This document shows, one piece after another, positions 42,256-53,541 of a stretch of DNA of 64,000 nucleotides. The stretch covers positions 29,836,534-29,900,533 of the forward strand of contig CM046858.1 of the NCBI GenBank assembly GCA_025617745.1, given 5' to 3'. A program made the translations under genes and the position numbers. This stretch comes from Heliocidaris erythrogramma (Eukaryota; Echinodermata; Echinoidea; Camarodonta; Echinometridae). The notes below the pieces were generated by a model that did no database searches, was not told the origin of the DNA, and was given only the letters and a program-made list of their open reading frames with translations. Within the stretch, counting starts at the first letter, position 1. Each line of letters opens with the position of its first letter.

Positions 42256-43937
42256 CACTGTTGGTCATAATGTTAGCATAATTCGTATTTTCATAGTCAT
42301 CCGTTGATTTAATCATATTTAAAAGCCTAAATAGATAATATTGACCAAGTTCATTGATTACATAATGATTTTGTATTGTCGAGGTAAAAGTCGGTCAAGT
42401 GAAACATTCCATAACGTGGCCTATCTTACTGTTTGGTGCTTTGAAAGGCAGAGCCTCCTTTCTGCTGTTGTTTTGCTGTCCATTTCGTGCAGAAACCCTA
42501 CGTGTGTTAACAGCCCGTTTTCAGAGTTAGCTTGATCAATTCCTACCAAATTTGGTACATTGATTCCTTACACTATGCCTCGCCTAACGGCACTTGCAAT
42601 TCGTCAGAGGGTCCTTGCACTCCGACGGAATGGACGGACACAGGACCAGATTGCAGATATTCTTGGACTATCGCAGAGTTGTGTGTGCCGCATACTCAGA
42701 AGACATCGAGAGGCGGGTACTTTGAGTCCAGAGAGATCTACAGGTCGACCACGAAGAACATCCGCACAGGATGACCGTCAACTGCTGAGCATGTGCCGTA
42801 GGAGCCGGAGAATGCCAGCGAGTCGTCTTTGCCACTTGTGGAGGAGGCACTTCGGAGTGAACGTTTCACAGGAAACCATAAACAGGAGACTTGTCCAACA
42901 TGGCTACAGAGCTCGGCGAATGACCAAGGTTCCACGTCTCACTGTTCACCACCGGGTTGCTCGACTCCAGTGGGCTAGGAGGCACAGGAGACGGCAGCTT
43001 GGTCACTGGCGCCATGTAATCTTCACTGATGAAAGCCGGTACATCCTTGACCGCACCGATGGGAGGCAGAGGGTTCGACGATTGTGGGGCGAGAACCTCC
43101 GTAATGACTGTGTCCAGGAAACCAATCAAGCAGGTGGAGGCTCAGTGATGGTATGGGTCGGAATACATTATGGCGGAAAAACGCCATTGGCTGCACCTGA
43201 AGGAAACGTCAACGCCGTCGTGTACCGCGATATCCTGGAACGCCATTGTCTTCCATACGCGAGTAGAGTATATGGCAATAAATTTCAACTCCAAGACAAC
43301 GCTCGATCACATAGGGCACGTCTGGTGAGGGAATTCCTTGACGCATAGGACGTGCAGCAGATGCCTTGGCCTGCCTGTTCCCCCGACATGAATCCCCATT
43401 TAGCACGCCTGGGATACATTGGGCCGTGCCATCAATGAGAGAAACAATCATCCTCAAAATGTGCAGGAGTTAGCCCAGGCACTGACCGAAGAGTGGGATG
43501 CACTGCCCTTGAACACCATCAACAACCTTGTGGACAGTATGCCACGGCGTGTGGAGGCACTGGTGCGTGCCAGAGTTGGCCATACCAGGTACTAAGTGAC
43601 CCAACAAGATTAAAAAGAGGAACACCTCCCTTCAATCATCAAAAGATCCCAAGATTTTATTTTTCACTATAAAATTATCATGGTTAAACATTTACCAAAA
43701 ACGATACATTTTTTCAAGGAATCCAAGGTCTGGATGATTGTGTTTGTCAAAAGTGGTTTAAACCAGTGTATAAAGTTTGTATGAATTAATTTTTGTCTTA
43801 TATTTTTTATTTCATATGTTGAGAACAGATTTATCAATAAAATCGGTGAAGATATAACCTTTATTTTGCGAAAAAAATGACTCGCATTGTTGTACGAAAG
43901 GTAGAAAAAAATTATGCTACCATTATGACCAACAGTG
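42256..43937 (+). mobile_element. Tc1-family transposon with perfect boundary evidence
   Basis: Inverted repeats of about 27 bp start CACTGTTGGTCATAATG and end CATTATGACCAACAGTG, with TA on both sides. At 1682 bp it is typical Tc1 size. The duplicated unit at 44703-44704 keeps the empty TA site with identical flanks (CATAACAAAAA and ATTATAATCATAATC), so the insertion happened after, or was absent from, the other unit. Confidence 0.95.
42575..43595 (+). pseudogene. Tc1-like DD34E transposase, inactivated
   Basis: From MPRLTALAIRQRVLALRRNG: paired-type helix-turn-helix (residues about 5-60, QIADILGLSQSCVCRIL), GRPRRTS linker, then the catalytic core with VIFTDESRY (first Asp), GGGSVMVWVGIHYGG, and QDNARSHRA (second Asp). 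After FLDA a TAG interrupts; CSPDMNP follows. The catalytic Glu codon is itself a stop in the frame that continues (ATT TAG CAC for the expected Ile-Glu-His), after a one-base shift. The frame then reads AWDTLGRAINERNNHPQN to RVGHTRY and a TAA at 43593. The first Asp and second Asp are intact; the element can only move with enzyme from elsewhere. Confidence 0.92.
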
Positions 43938-44330
43938 TAATTATAATCATAATCATAATAATGATAATCATTATCATCAGACACAATCAAAATAATAATG
44001 ATAAGCAATAGTACCTCACTTCCAATATTGGTTTACAAGGCCTTTCCTGACCCCCATAACACATTGTAAGTGGTCGGAATGGATTTCCCGACCGCACAAA
44101 CCTAGGTAGAGACATCAACATGGCATCTCTACGATGAACATTTCATGATTTATGACTACTTTTTAGATTGCGGCGGCCATCTTGGATGCCAAAATGGTGG
44201 CCATTTCAAGTACCGTCTGACTGAATGTAAGGCTACTCCTGTACTTTTCATACTTTTTTACGCATATCATATGTGCTGAATTACTCAGTTGGCGGCCATT
44301 TTGGATGCCATCGTGGATTACCAGGTATCC

Positions 44331-44360
44331 TGCTAAGTCGTGGTAATCCACGACTTAGCA
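44331..44360. repeat. Perfect 13-bp-arm palindrome at the duplication junction
   Basis: TGCTAAGTCGTGG, TAAT, then the exact complement. It lies where unit 1 gives way to unit 2 of the 41.9-45.0 kb tandem duplication. Confidence 0.93.
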
Positions 44361-46093
44361 ACTACATCTGTACTGTACATAGTAACTCACTTCCGGTCGA
44401 ATCACTCAGTTGGCGGCCATTTTGGATGCCATCATGGATTACCAGGTATCCTGACTGCCAAAAATCATATTAGTCGAAAATGGATTTCTTGATCCCAATA
44501 TAAAAAAAAAAATACATCTTTTGGCATGGGCAACGTCTTCAATACAAAGGCTACTCCTGTACTGTGGATAATTCCACATCATCATTATATTGTATGTTTG
44601 AAATGCCGAATAAATAATGATATTAATAATGATGACGATGATAATGATAATAACAGTAATAGTGATAACAATAATCATCATTCATAATAATCATAACAAA
44701 AATAATTATAATCATAATCATAATAATGATAATCATTATCATCATAAACAATCAATATAATAATGATAGGCAATAGTACCTCACTTCCAATATTGGTTTA
44801 CAAGGCCTTTCCTGACCCCCATAACACATTGTAAGTGGTCGGAATGGATATCCCGACCGCACAAACCTAGGTAGAGACATCAACATGGCATCTCTATGAT
44901 GAACATTTCATGATTTATGACTACTTTTTAGATTGCGGCGGCCATCTTGGATGCCAAAATGGTGGCCATTTCAAGTACCGTCTTGACTGAATGTAAGGCT
45001 ACTCCTGTACTTTTAATACTTTTTTACGCATATCAATATATGTGCTTATAAACTCATAAAATGTGTTTTTATACTTGATTATTAGTTTTCTACTGTAATT
45101 AGTACCTCCCTTGCGGTCATTTTTAGGAGATTGGCGGCACTTTTGGACGCCATCTTGCATTTCCATGTTTTCTGACCCCCATTACACATTGTAAGTGGTC
45201 TGAATGGATTTCTCGACCCCAAAAACATAAGTTTAGACAATAAAATTACATCTCTTGGATTCATAGGTCATGATTTATAGGTATTTTTAGGTGCTGGCGG
45301 CCATCTTGGGCGCCATTTTGAAAATAACCACTTTCCGGAAGTCTGATTTTCTTAGATTTTAGTACGTTTTTCCTGACATTTTTTTTTTTTTTTTTGGTCA
45401 AACCCTAAACTGACCCGACTAATGCGTTAAGCTTGGAAAGGCAATTGACATATACGCCAGCAAATAAAAATATACTGTACACTGTTAACATTTTGCAATC
45501 ACATTTTTTAACGATATCACTCTTTCATGACGCGCAAAAGACCGTACCAGGCAACGTCAGCAAATGACGCTTCGTGTGAGTTGGACTTTACAAATGGAGA
45601 ATGCAAAATAATTGCTTTGACTTGCTGACGTATGCACTTATTTATTTCCTTCACAGGCTTGGTTAGCGTGTATGTAATAACGCAATCAATACGACGTCGC
45701 TTGTGCAACAGGCATTAATTAAAGTGATCTCTAACAATGTCTCAACGTTCTGCTCATTAACTCTTTATGTGCCACTCAAATAACATGCTGTGCCATAGTA
45801 TATTTATGAATGGGTAGTTACACCAACATCTTCAGGTGTAGTCAACAATTTCCAGTGAAAAATTAGTACAGACAGGTTATTGAGGGGTTATCAGGTGGCT
45901 AATCCAGAACAGAAGTTGGTTATTATACAAAGCTTTTGTAATGCACAGTGCATATCTTTTGTTAATTGGTTCCTATTATTGTGCCAATTTGCAAGTGTGG
46001 CACGGCTGTGATTGTGTCAATTTGCACTCGTGGCAAATGAAAGGTAAATCTACCGTATACTAATCTTGAACCTCTGGCTCTGTGTTTCCAACT

Positions 46094-46280
46094 GGGCGTT
46101 GTGGCGTGCGCCTGTAATCCAGCTAACAGTGGAAGTCAAAAACTGATTCAGCGGGTCCAGGTTCGAGACTGAGTCACGTGTTTCGGATGGTGACGTTAAA
46201 GGTCGGTCCCCAGACGTAAATAATCATATCTGATTGATACACGTCTGTAAAAACCCAATTACACACACACACACACACTC
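46094..46280 (+). mobile_element. 7SL-like SINE, copy 1
   Basis: The 5' part GGGCGTTGTGGCGTGCGCC, then TGTAATCCAGCTA, resembles the start of the 7SL (SRP) RNA Alu domain. GGGTCCAGGTTCGAGACTGA provides a B-box. The body (GGATGGTGACGTTAAAGGTC, CCAGACGTAAATAATC) is shared with 55237-55422 and the tail is (AC)n. Whether the head derives from 7SL or from a tRNA needs alignment. Confidence 0.75.
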
Positions 46281-46424
46281 TGCGTTTCCGGCTAATGGCC
46301 TCACTACATGATTCATAACAGTGTCCAGTAAGTTATTGTAATTTTATATGTTGACCAAATGTATTCGCTCACTCCAACCTTCTAAAAAAAAAGACAACAA
46401 GCATGGTTTTCAAATAATACAAAT

Positions 46425-48491
46425 TTGTGGAAACACTTTCGGGATAGGGTTATTGATGCAGTTGAATCAGCCAAAGATAATTTTTATAATAAAAGAATAC
46501 GTAAACTTAAGGTTAATAATCCAGCTGACTGGTATCGTCATATAAAGATAATGACTAAAGGTCCACAGGATCAGCCACCAATTGATATACCTGGTGTTGC
46601 ATCTAATGAACCTGAACACTTTAAAGAAGCAGCAAATTGTATAAATGAACATTTTTTGTCTGTAGCCTCAGATCTTCCCGAACTTGATAAATGTAAATTA
46701 CCTGCATATCGGCCCTCACCTTCAATTTGTCCAAATATAGATCCAAAAGATATTTATAATTTATTACGCAAGTTAAATATGCAAAAGTCTAGTATTACAA
46801 ATTATTTACCAGTAAGATTATTGAAAGAATTTGCATATGAATTATGTTTTCCATTATGTCATATATTGAATTTTTCATTTTCTGAAGGTATTTTCCCACA
46901 GGTTTTTAAATATCCTGAAATTGTACCAGTACCAAAATCATATCCACCTACTTTGTCTGAATTAAGACCAATAGCATTAACTTCTTATTTTGCAAAAAGA
47001 GCTGAATCTTTTAGTGCTAAATGGTTGTGGGAAGATATCAGTAATAAAATTGATGATAATCAATTTGGAAACCGCCATGGGCTCTCAACATGTCATTATC
47101 TTATCGCAATGTTAAATAATTTATATAAAAATTCTGACAAACCCAAAACAGTATCAACTGTTATTTTAACAGATTTCTCAAAAGCTTTTGATCGAATAGA
47201 TCACAACATTGTAATTTGCAAATTGATTGAACTTGGTGTGCGTCCATGTGTAGTTTCACTTGTAGTAGATTTTCTCATTAGTAGAACACAATCTGTCAAG
47301 TATAAGGGTCAAATTTCTGATGTAAAACATAATGATGCAGGAGTACCCCAGGGAACAAAACTCGGACCCATTCTCTTTCTAATAATGATTAATGATCCTT
47401 GTCAAAATTATAAACTTCCTGTGTATAAATATGTAGATGATTTAACCATTATTGAAGAGAGTTAATCAGTTGTCTCACGATGTGCAAACGTAAACGTAGG
47501 TAGTCTGACGTTTCGGCTGCTATATACTGCTAGCCTTAGTCATAGACAATGAGCCGAGATCACGCTGAGCGGGTCTTAAATAGCCCGGAGCGGCCGGATG
47601 TACGCTCGGACCACTCGCGCTGTGATTGGTCGCTGCCGTTGACCAATCACCGGGCGCGGCATCCGGCCGCTCCGGGCTATTTAAGACCCGCTCAGCGTGA
47701 TCTCGGCTCATTGTCTATGACTAAGGCTAGCAGTATATAGCAGCCGAAACGTCAGACTACCTACGTTTACGTTTGCACATCGTGAGACAACTGATTAACT
47801 CTCTTCAATTATTCTTCACCACGATGAACCTCTTTCAATCGATTTAACCATTGTTGAATCTCGATATTTTACCCAACCTTCAATTCTACAAACTGAACTC
47901 TCTTCTTTAAATACATGGTCTTTAACAAATAACATGAAACTCAACTTTATTGATAATGTTTCATTAAAGGAAGAAAGTTTAGTAAAAATTCTAGGCATAT
48001 ATTTACAATGCAATTTAAAATGGGACACCCATGTAAAAGAATTAGTTAAGAAATGTTATAGAAAACTATATATGTTACGAATATTAACACATTTCAATCT
48101 ACCTGTATGTGATCTTTTAAAAGTCTATGTTGGGTATATTCGACCAATTTTAGAATATTGTGCAATAGTGTTCCACCCTAATCTTACAATCAAACAAAGT
48201 GATGACATAGAACAAATTCAAAAAAGAGCTTTTAAAATTATTCTTGGAATCAATTACAATTCGTATGATGAAGCTTTAAAAACTTGCAATATGTTAACTT
48301 TGAAATCCCGTAGAGAAAATCTTTGCTTAGACTTTGCATTAAAGTTAGAAAAAAATGAAGCCCTTTCTTCTTGGCTTCCGGATAAAAGGACTATCAATTT
48401 CAATTTAAGGAATCAACAAAAATATCAACAATTTAAGTGTAAAACCAGTAGATATCAAAACAGTGCAATACCATATCTTGTACGCATTTAA
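46425..48491 (+). pseudogene. Reverse transcriptase of a CR1/Jockey-group element, interrupted
   Basis: The frame from 46425 holds the fingers (IYNLLRKLNMQKSSITNYLP), LRPIALTSYFAKRAESF, palm motif ILTDFSKAFDRIDHN (about residue 248), AGVPQGTKLGPILFLIMIND (about 305) and catalytic YVDD (about 336). The palindrome then stops the frame. After it, in the same frame, ESRYFTQPSILQTEL leads to WSLTNNMKLNF, LGIYLQCNLKWDTHV, YVGYIRPILEYCAIVF and QKRAFKIILG, the RT connection and C-terminus. YVDD with GVPQGTKLGP is found in one branch of the group. The interruption at the active site makes it inactive. Confidence 0.87.
47457..47858. mobile_element. Palindromic (PLE-type) insertion in the RT gene
   Basis: Arms of about 140 bp, almost perfect (left from TTGAAGAGAGTTAATCAG, right ending in its complement), meet at about 47635. 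The arms contain CTAAGGCTAGCAGTATATAG and GCCGAAACGTCAG, like the GCCGAAACGTC stretch of PLE terminal repeats. An 18-bp direct repeat GATTTAACCATT[AG]TTGAA (47439-47456, 47841-47858) flanks the insert. Confidence 0.82.
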
Positions 48492-49639
48492 AATCAACAT
48501 TATTCGCAACCTCTCACTTAAATTTTATCAAATTATCAAATGATTCCATGAAAAGGGTTCATTGATATCCATATTGGATTTTTAGAGTAAATTTTTATAA
48601 TAATTAAATCTTAAACATTATTGTTTTCTTTTTTGTTTAATATAAATCTGTGTTAAATACCATTTATGCACAATGTGCTGTCGTACTGATTGTAGTAATT
48701 CTAGCCACCCTCATATCACTTGCTAATTAAACCTTTTTATTTTATTCTGTGTCATATAAATGTGATACCAGAATTTAGAAAAAAAAAATTTATATATATT
48801 GTGTAGTGTTTGTATAATCATGTAAAATCTCTTTAATTTGGCTTCGGCCACGATTTGAGATTTGAGATTTAATAAAACCTTTAATAAAACCTTTTATCAA
48901 ATCAAATCAAAAAAATCCCTTTTATCTTTGTATACCTTTTATTACCTTGATATTCAGTTTTGCATATTATATGTTTTATTAAACCTTCGTAGGCACAGCC
49001 AGTAGCCAGAATCTGTACAAGACTCAATGTCTTAAACTTAAAGTCTTCACCAATATATTATTTTTGTATCTGTTGGGGGCACAAGTAGGGCACAAGTAGG
49101 GGCACACTTTATATACCTAACATAACAGATTGGGTATGGAGGACATATCCCTACCCTCATCCACTACCCCCTGGTCCGCAATTGATTTTAGTACTGAGAG
49201 TGTCTGGTGATGCGTATTGACTGTGTCTAGCTCACTGACAAACACAGAAAACTCCCTATTTTGTGCCCAAATCATTTCTTTTGAACTACTAAAACGAATA
49301 TCAAGATGTGTGCCACTGATCGAGTTATACAGGATTTTCTTATTGGTCAGATGAAAAAATAACAATGAATAACATCTTTTTCGATAATTAGTGCGCTTAG
49401 ACTGAGGCGAGCATGATTATGTGATGGTTAAGCAATACAAGTTAATAGAACGGAATGTCTTCGTTTCCTTACGAAAACAATAACAACTTTATGACGTGAA
49501 AATCTTTGGGTATTTGGTTCGGATCATAATAACAAGCGGCAATCAAGACCACTTCACGATCGAGGAAGACTTTCGGCATCCCGCTTTCTTTGTTGGCCAT
49601 CTCTTGGAGTTCGAAACTCCATTCGAAACAGTCCAGAAC

Positions 49640-49789
49640 TCAGTCTTGGTTTACCTGATGGAGCCATGCTTCCACTTCACCTTGGTAGTCCTGGACCCAT
49701 CTGATGTTCGCCCTGGTCTGCTCTACGGCCTGGACCAGCGCTCTGGCGCCCGTTCCTTGATCATCGTGCCGTGCTATGAAGTTTTCTAG
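49640..49789 (-). CDS. M1 aminopeptidase (aminopeptidase N type), last coding exon
   Basis: Acceptor TTTTCAG, then LENFIARHDDQGTGARALVQ, AVEQTRANIRWVQDYQGEVE, AWLHQVNQD and a TGA stop at 49640. This is the C-terminal helix pair of the ERAP1_C-like domain of M1 zinc aminopeptidases (the family's ALEQ-x-x-NI-x-W pattern). The family trims N-terminal residues from peptides; most members are type II membrane ectoenzymes. It ends the - strand gene whose exons lie at 58143-58277, 59010-59177 and 60048-60158. It begins in phase 0 while exon 58143 ends in phase 2, so at least one short exon is missing in the 8.4 kb intron between, which is full of retroelements. Confidence 0.82.
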   Translation of the reverse strand, partial: LENFIARHDDQGTGARALVQAVEQTRANIRWVQDYQGEVEAWLHQVNQD

Positions 49790-51348
49790 CTGAAAACGGA
49801 AAAGGAGTTATTAGTATGAGTAAGTATTTGGCGTCACCTTTCCTGGAGTCGAGGAGTCAAGGAATTTATCATCAATGACCTCGGAAATTCGTAATTTATA
49901 AAATGTTTACATTAATAACACTGGCCTATATTCGCAAAAGTCCCCTTTAACTTAAGGCCAGGTTTAAATCACGCCTACGTGCGCATAGAGTTAGTCCACA
50001 GAGCTCCGAATGTCAATCTCCTCTTACCTGTACAAATCACCATAATTCTTTAAATGAAAATACAAAGACTTGTCTGTGTGAAATCAATTCTTCATTTTCC
50101 TTTTTTGTTCTTTATTCTGTTACATATTAAAGTACAGTTATTCATACGGAACTTAGGATCTTAGATTTTACCTTCAAGCCAGCATTAACTTAGGGCGCTT
50201 TCGAGAATATTAACCATTCAGTTCATTAAACACCATACAATGTTGCCACATAGGTATAAATTAACATGTCATGAATACTGAATGCTTTCAAATCTATCGC
50301 TTTGGAAGAAAAAAAAATTGACGTAAAATAACGAGCCATATAGCACACCTTTGTACTAGAGAGGAAAGACACAATCGGTCCCAGAATCGGGAGTAATGTT
50401 AGACCGGTGGTGACTGTCCCCAATGTGTAACCGACTGTGCCTTTTCTCTCCCCTGAATCATTTAAAATACACTATCTCGTTATTTCGATTTCTGAAAGAC
50501 TATTCGAAAACTCAATCAGGACTATTTCACAAAATATCTCAATTTCCCTAAATGCAGGTTCTTCAAAAATTTGGCAGTCAGACATTACTTCGGAAAACCG
50601 AGCACATGTAAATTCGCCGAAAAGTACATGACGTGCGGTGAATATAGACCCCTCATTGTTCAGTGCGTGGCAGTGTGCACAATAGGCATGAAGAAGATTT
50701 TGTAAGTCCGTGCTTGTTGATATATATTTTTTTGGGGGAAAAAATGGTGCGTCTCCATTTTTATAAGTCCTTAAACGGCCCCAACTAACTTAGCCTTAGT
50801 AATATTCCAGCTTTAGATTTTTAAGAAAATCTCTATATTGAGAAAAAAAATGAAATAATAATCTATTTTCACAGATCTCACGCTTGCTAAGCTCCACGCA
50901 TTTGACGTCATTGCCGGAATTTCCTCGTATTTGTCCTACAACTAAGGATCTTACAATCTGTAATTCCTAAATACTAATTAAGAATGACGAAATGGCCAGA
51001 AACGTTCTGGGATTATCAAGTGCATATTATTTTTCGGATAAATGTCTCTCATTTTTCAATTAACATCATAGTTTGCCTTTTTAAAGTCATTTATATGCCT
51101 AAATCACCCTCATTTTCACCGAGAAGTTGCGACCACAGTCCTTTTCATTATTGGCGTCAATTTTCTTTAGAACACAAACTATCAAACGAGTGGGCAAAGA
51201 GTCCACGGTATTTTTGTTTGTTTGTTTGTTGTTGGGTTATTTTTTCTTGCATTCGTGCTTACGCTTAGTTTCGTTCTTCTAATTCTATGGCTGGGAAGTG
51301 CTGTGATTTTTGTGTTTCTCACGATATATTTTTTATTTCTCCGTGAAA

Positions 51349-51606
51349 ATGCAGTCACACTGTGTTGTCCCTGGTTGAAGCAAAACTAACAATGACGGAA
51401 GAAGCCTACATTATTTCCCGAGAGATGAACATTTAAGAAGGGTTTGGACATCTAGGGTGAAGATCACTCGAACCGAGTGGAGTGGCCCCGGTCCCGTCGA
51501 ATCTCGATCAGCGGTCATCTGCAGCGACCATTTCCCCGAGAATGCTTTTGAGGAAGGGCTGCATTCACAGTTTGGGTTTTGCCGTAAAAGGCGGCTCATT
51601 GATTGA
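51349..51606 (+). pseudogene. THAP domain with stop at a zinc ligand
   Basis: The frame MQSHCVVPG-stop-SKTNNDGRSL, FPRDEHLRRVWTSRVKITR, VICSDHFPENAFEEG, FCRKRRLID is a complete THAP domain. TGA (51376-51378) replaces the second Cys (TGC) of C-x4-C. The Pro, Trp and C-x2-H residues are kept. It lies in an aminopeptidase intron on the opposite strand. No element ends could be assigned. Confidence 0.8.
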
Positions 51607-51965
51607 TCACTGAAATCACGTGCAATCTCTTCGTCGTTCTCATTGTCAGTCATTTCTCCTTTTCTTTCACGATGAAATTCTTCCATAACATAACCTAGGA
51701 AAGAATTCTCCAGACACAAGTGTTATCTGTATACTTTCGATGCGCTGAGCGGCGTACCTGCAATGTTTTCTCCTGCAGTTATAATACTGCGTAATACAGC
51801 TCCGAAACCGGACTTTTTGCTGAGCTGTCTGAGTAGTCATTTTTTAGGGGCTAGATTCCAGAATTATTGATGATTTCTAAGAAAAATCAGTGTCATATTC
51901 GAAATCTCCATGAAAAACTCTTTTACATGTATGTTTTTTTCAATTGCAAGCCCGATTTGATTGCA

Positions 51966-52362
51966 GAGGCCGTTTTGGCTCAGTCGGTAACGTTTCTGCC
52001 TGTCGAACCAAAGATCGTGGGTTCGAATCCACCCCGGGCGGATGACTGAAGCCTGCGTTGTGTGTAAACGTGCCCCTTCCTTGTTTCATAGACACAGGCT
52101 ATGTTACAGTGGAAAACACTCCGTCCCTCGGATAGGACGTTAACTGGAGGTCCCGTGTAGAGGAAAGTCACCACCTTTGCACGTTAAGAACCCACTGCAC
52201 TATTCGAATAAGAGTAGGGGAAACCCCGGTGTAGTGGTACACCTGTATATCCCAATCAGTTATATCGGGAGGAGAGACCTAAGGGTTACAGTGATTCAGT
52301 TCGCTTTTCCCCTCCCAGGCACAGGTGACGCCGAATACTTAATAATAATAATAATAATAAAT
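51966..52362 (+). mobile_element. tRNA-derived SINE with (AAT)n tail
   Basis: A tRNA-like head: TGGCTCAGTCGG (A box) and GGTTCGAATCC (B box, 52020-52030), with GCCTGTCGAACC as a possible anticodon arm. The body contains GATAGGACGTTAACTGGAGG and GCACGTTAAGAACCCAC, a block seen in other invertebrate SINEs. The tail is (AAT)n at 52341-52361. Confidence 0.85.
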
Positions 52363-53021
52363 GATTCGTCATATAAAATAACTTTTAAAACAGCAAACAC
52401 TTGAAATAAATTTGTTAATATATTTGTTAATAAATTTGTTAATATATATATATATATATATATACAGCAGACTAGATCTTTTGAAATGTAATACTTTGAC
52501 CTTTAACCAACAGTGGCATTTTCTTCGCCCTAATGTGTTGGAAAGAACTCTGGGAATAAATTGTAACCCCAGACTTAAAAAGAGAGCTCATCGATGTAAA
52601 AAAGAAAACAACGGAAAATCCATGTAATTGTTTCTCAGTGTAACTTGAATAACAAAACTAGTGTTACCAATACCTAAAAGATACTTCGTTCTTGTTTAAA
52701 GATATATTTGTGGAATGCCCACTCTGTACGAAATAAGACTTTCCTACCCCATGATTAAATTTCTGAACATAATAACTGAGACATGGCTCAGAGCAGAAGA
52801 TCCAGTCGTCATCTCCGGATGCTCTCCACCTTGATATGCCTTTTTGAATGTTCCAAGACCGTCAGATCCACATGGAGGCATTGCAGTTATATTTAAGTCA
52901 CCACTTCAACTATATCTGAAGGTTAGTGACTCTTTGACCTTCTCAACCTTCGAACTGGCACACGTCATTAGTAACGCCAGTCCTGTTCGTTTCCTGGTAG
53001 TTTATTGACCGCCACCTTCTT

Positions 53022-53293
53022 CGTTTTTCTTTCGTCTAAGATGTAGAAAATATAATAAAACAGTATCTAAATCTTTATGTTACGGGGCCCAGGTCACGCC
53101 AAACAAAAATAATAATAAATAAATAAATACAAAAATCCTAGCTATGCCACTTGCCCTTTCGTCCCCGTGTGTTTTAATGCATAATTATTCAATTCTCCTA
53201 TTTTTTTTGCACAAATAATGATTTCCTTGTCAAAAGCTTTTTTTAGATACTGTTTTATTATATTTTCTACATCTTAGACAAAAGAAAAACGAA
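53022..53293. repeat. About 50-bp inverted duplication inside the L2-like element
   Basis: The left copy GTCTAAGATGTAGAAAATAT with ...CAGTATCTAAA (about 53022-53072) recurs in inverse at about 53243-53293 with one or two differences, spacer about 170 bp. Confidence 0.88.
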
Positions 53294-53360
53294 AAAAAAA
53301 AAACAGCAAGAGTACATTTTTCAAAAATTTCTAAAACGTCTGTTACAAAAGTCTACTCAA

Positions 53361-53541
53361 CACACCCATTCGAGGAAAGCCCCCCCCCCCCCCGGTTGTC
53401 TCGAAGTGGCGCGTTCATTGAACTTCTCGCTGGGAACGCGTCCAATCGAGATAACCGGGGGGGGGGGGGCTTGTCTCGAAAGGGTGTGCCCGTTCCCGCT
53501 CCCATCCCGCTCCCGCAACCCACCCATTCGAGACAAGCCGT
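53361..53541. repeat. Palindrome cluster with C13/G13 arms
   Basis: CCGGTTGTCTCGA and TCGAGATAACCGG flanked by long C and G runs form one palindrome (about 53378-53472). GGCTTGTCTCGAAAGGGTG and CACCCATTCGAGACAAGCC form a second (53470-53541). CACCCATTCGAG is also a direct repeat at both outer edges. Confidence 0.85.

Larger units (their letters stand above)
40500..45400. repeat. Cluster of GGCGGCCATCTTGGATGCC repeats
   Basis: Many diverged copies of GGCGGCCATCTTGG-type sequence with associated blocks (TGACCCCCATAACACATTGT, GGTATCCTGACTGCC) from 40.5 to 45.4 kb, in both orientations (inverse near 40710). The core holds a clear tandem duplication: unit 1 is 41900-44274 (including the Tc1) and unit 2 is 44353-45046. 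Confidence 0.82.
46330..48900 (+). mobile_element. Non-LTR retrotransposon with YVDD RT, split by a palindrome
   Basis: The RT coding part spans 46348-48491 with one insertion (47457-47858), followed by a 3' UTR and a GAGATTTGAGATTTAATAAA-type tail near 48855-48885. The 5' endonuclease is absent. Confidence 0.8.

Noticed and set aside
49496..49789. 97-codon + strand frame over the last aminopeptidase exon
   Set aside because: It is a shadow of the - strand exon, which has family motifs, a proper acceptor and a stop.
50226..50470. Hydrophobic - strand frame (GTVTTGLTLLPILGPIVSF) that could be a transporter exon
   Set aside because: No confident splice borders or family motif. It does not fit the missing aminopeptidase exon phase.
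51966..52038. Functional tRNA gene at the head of the SINE
   Set aside because: A and B boxes are good but the acceptor and anticodon arms do not pair cleanly, and SINE sequence follows without a pol III terminator.
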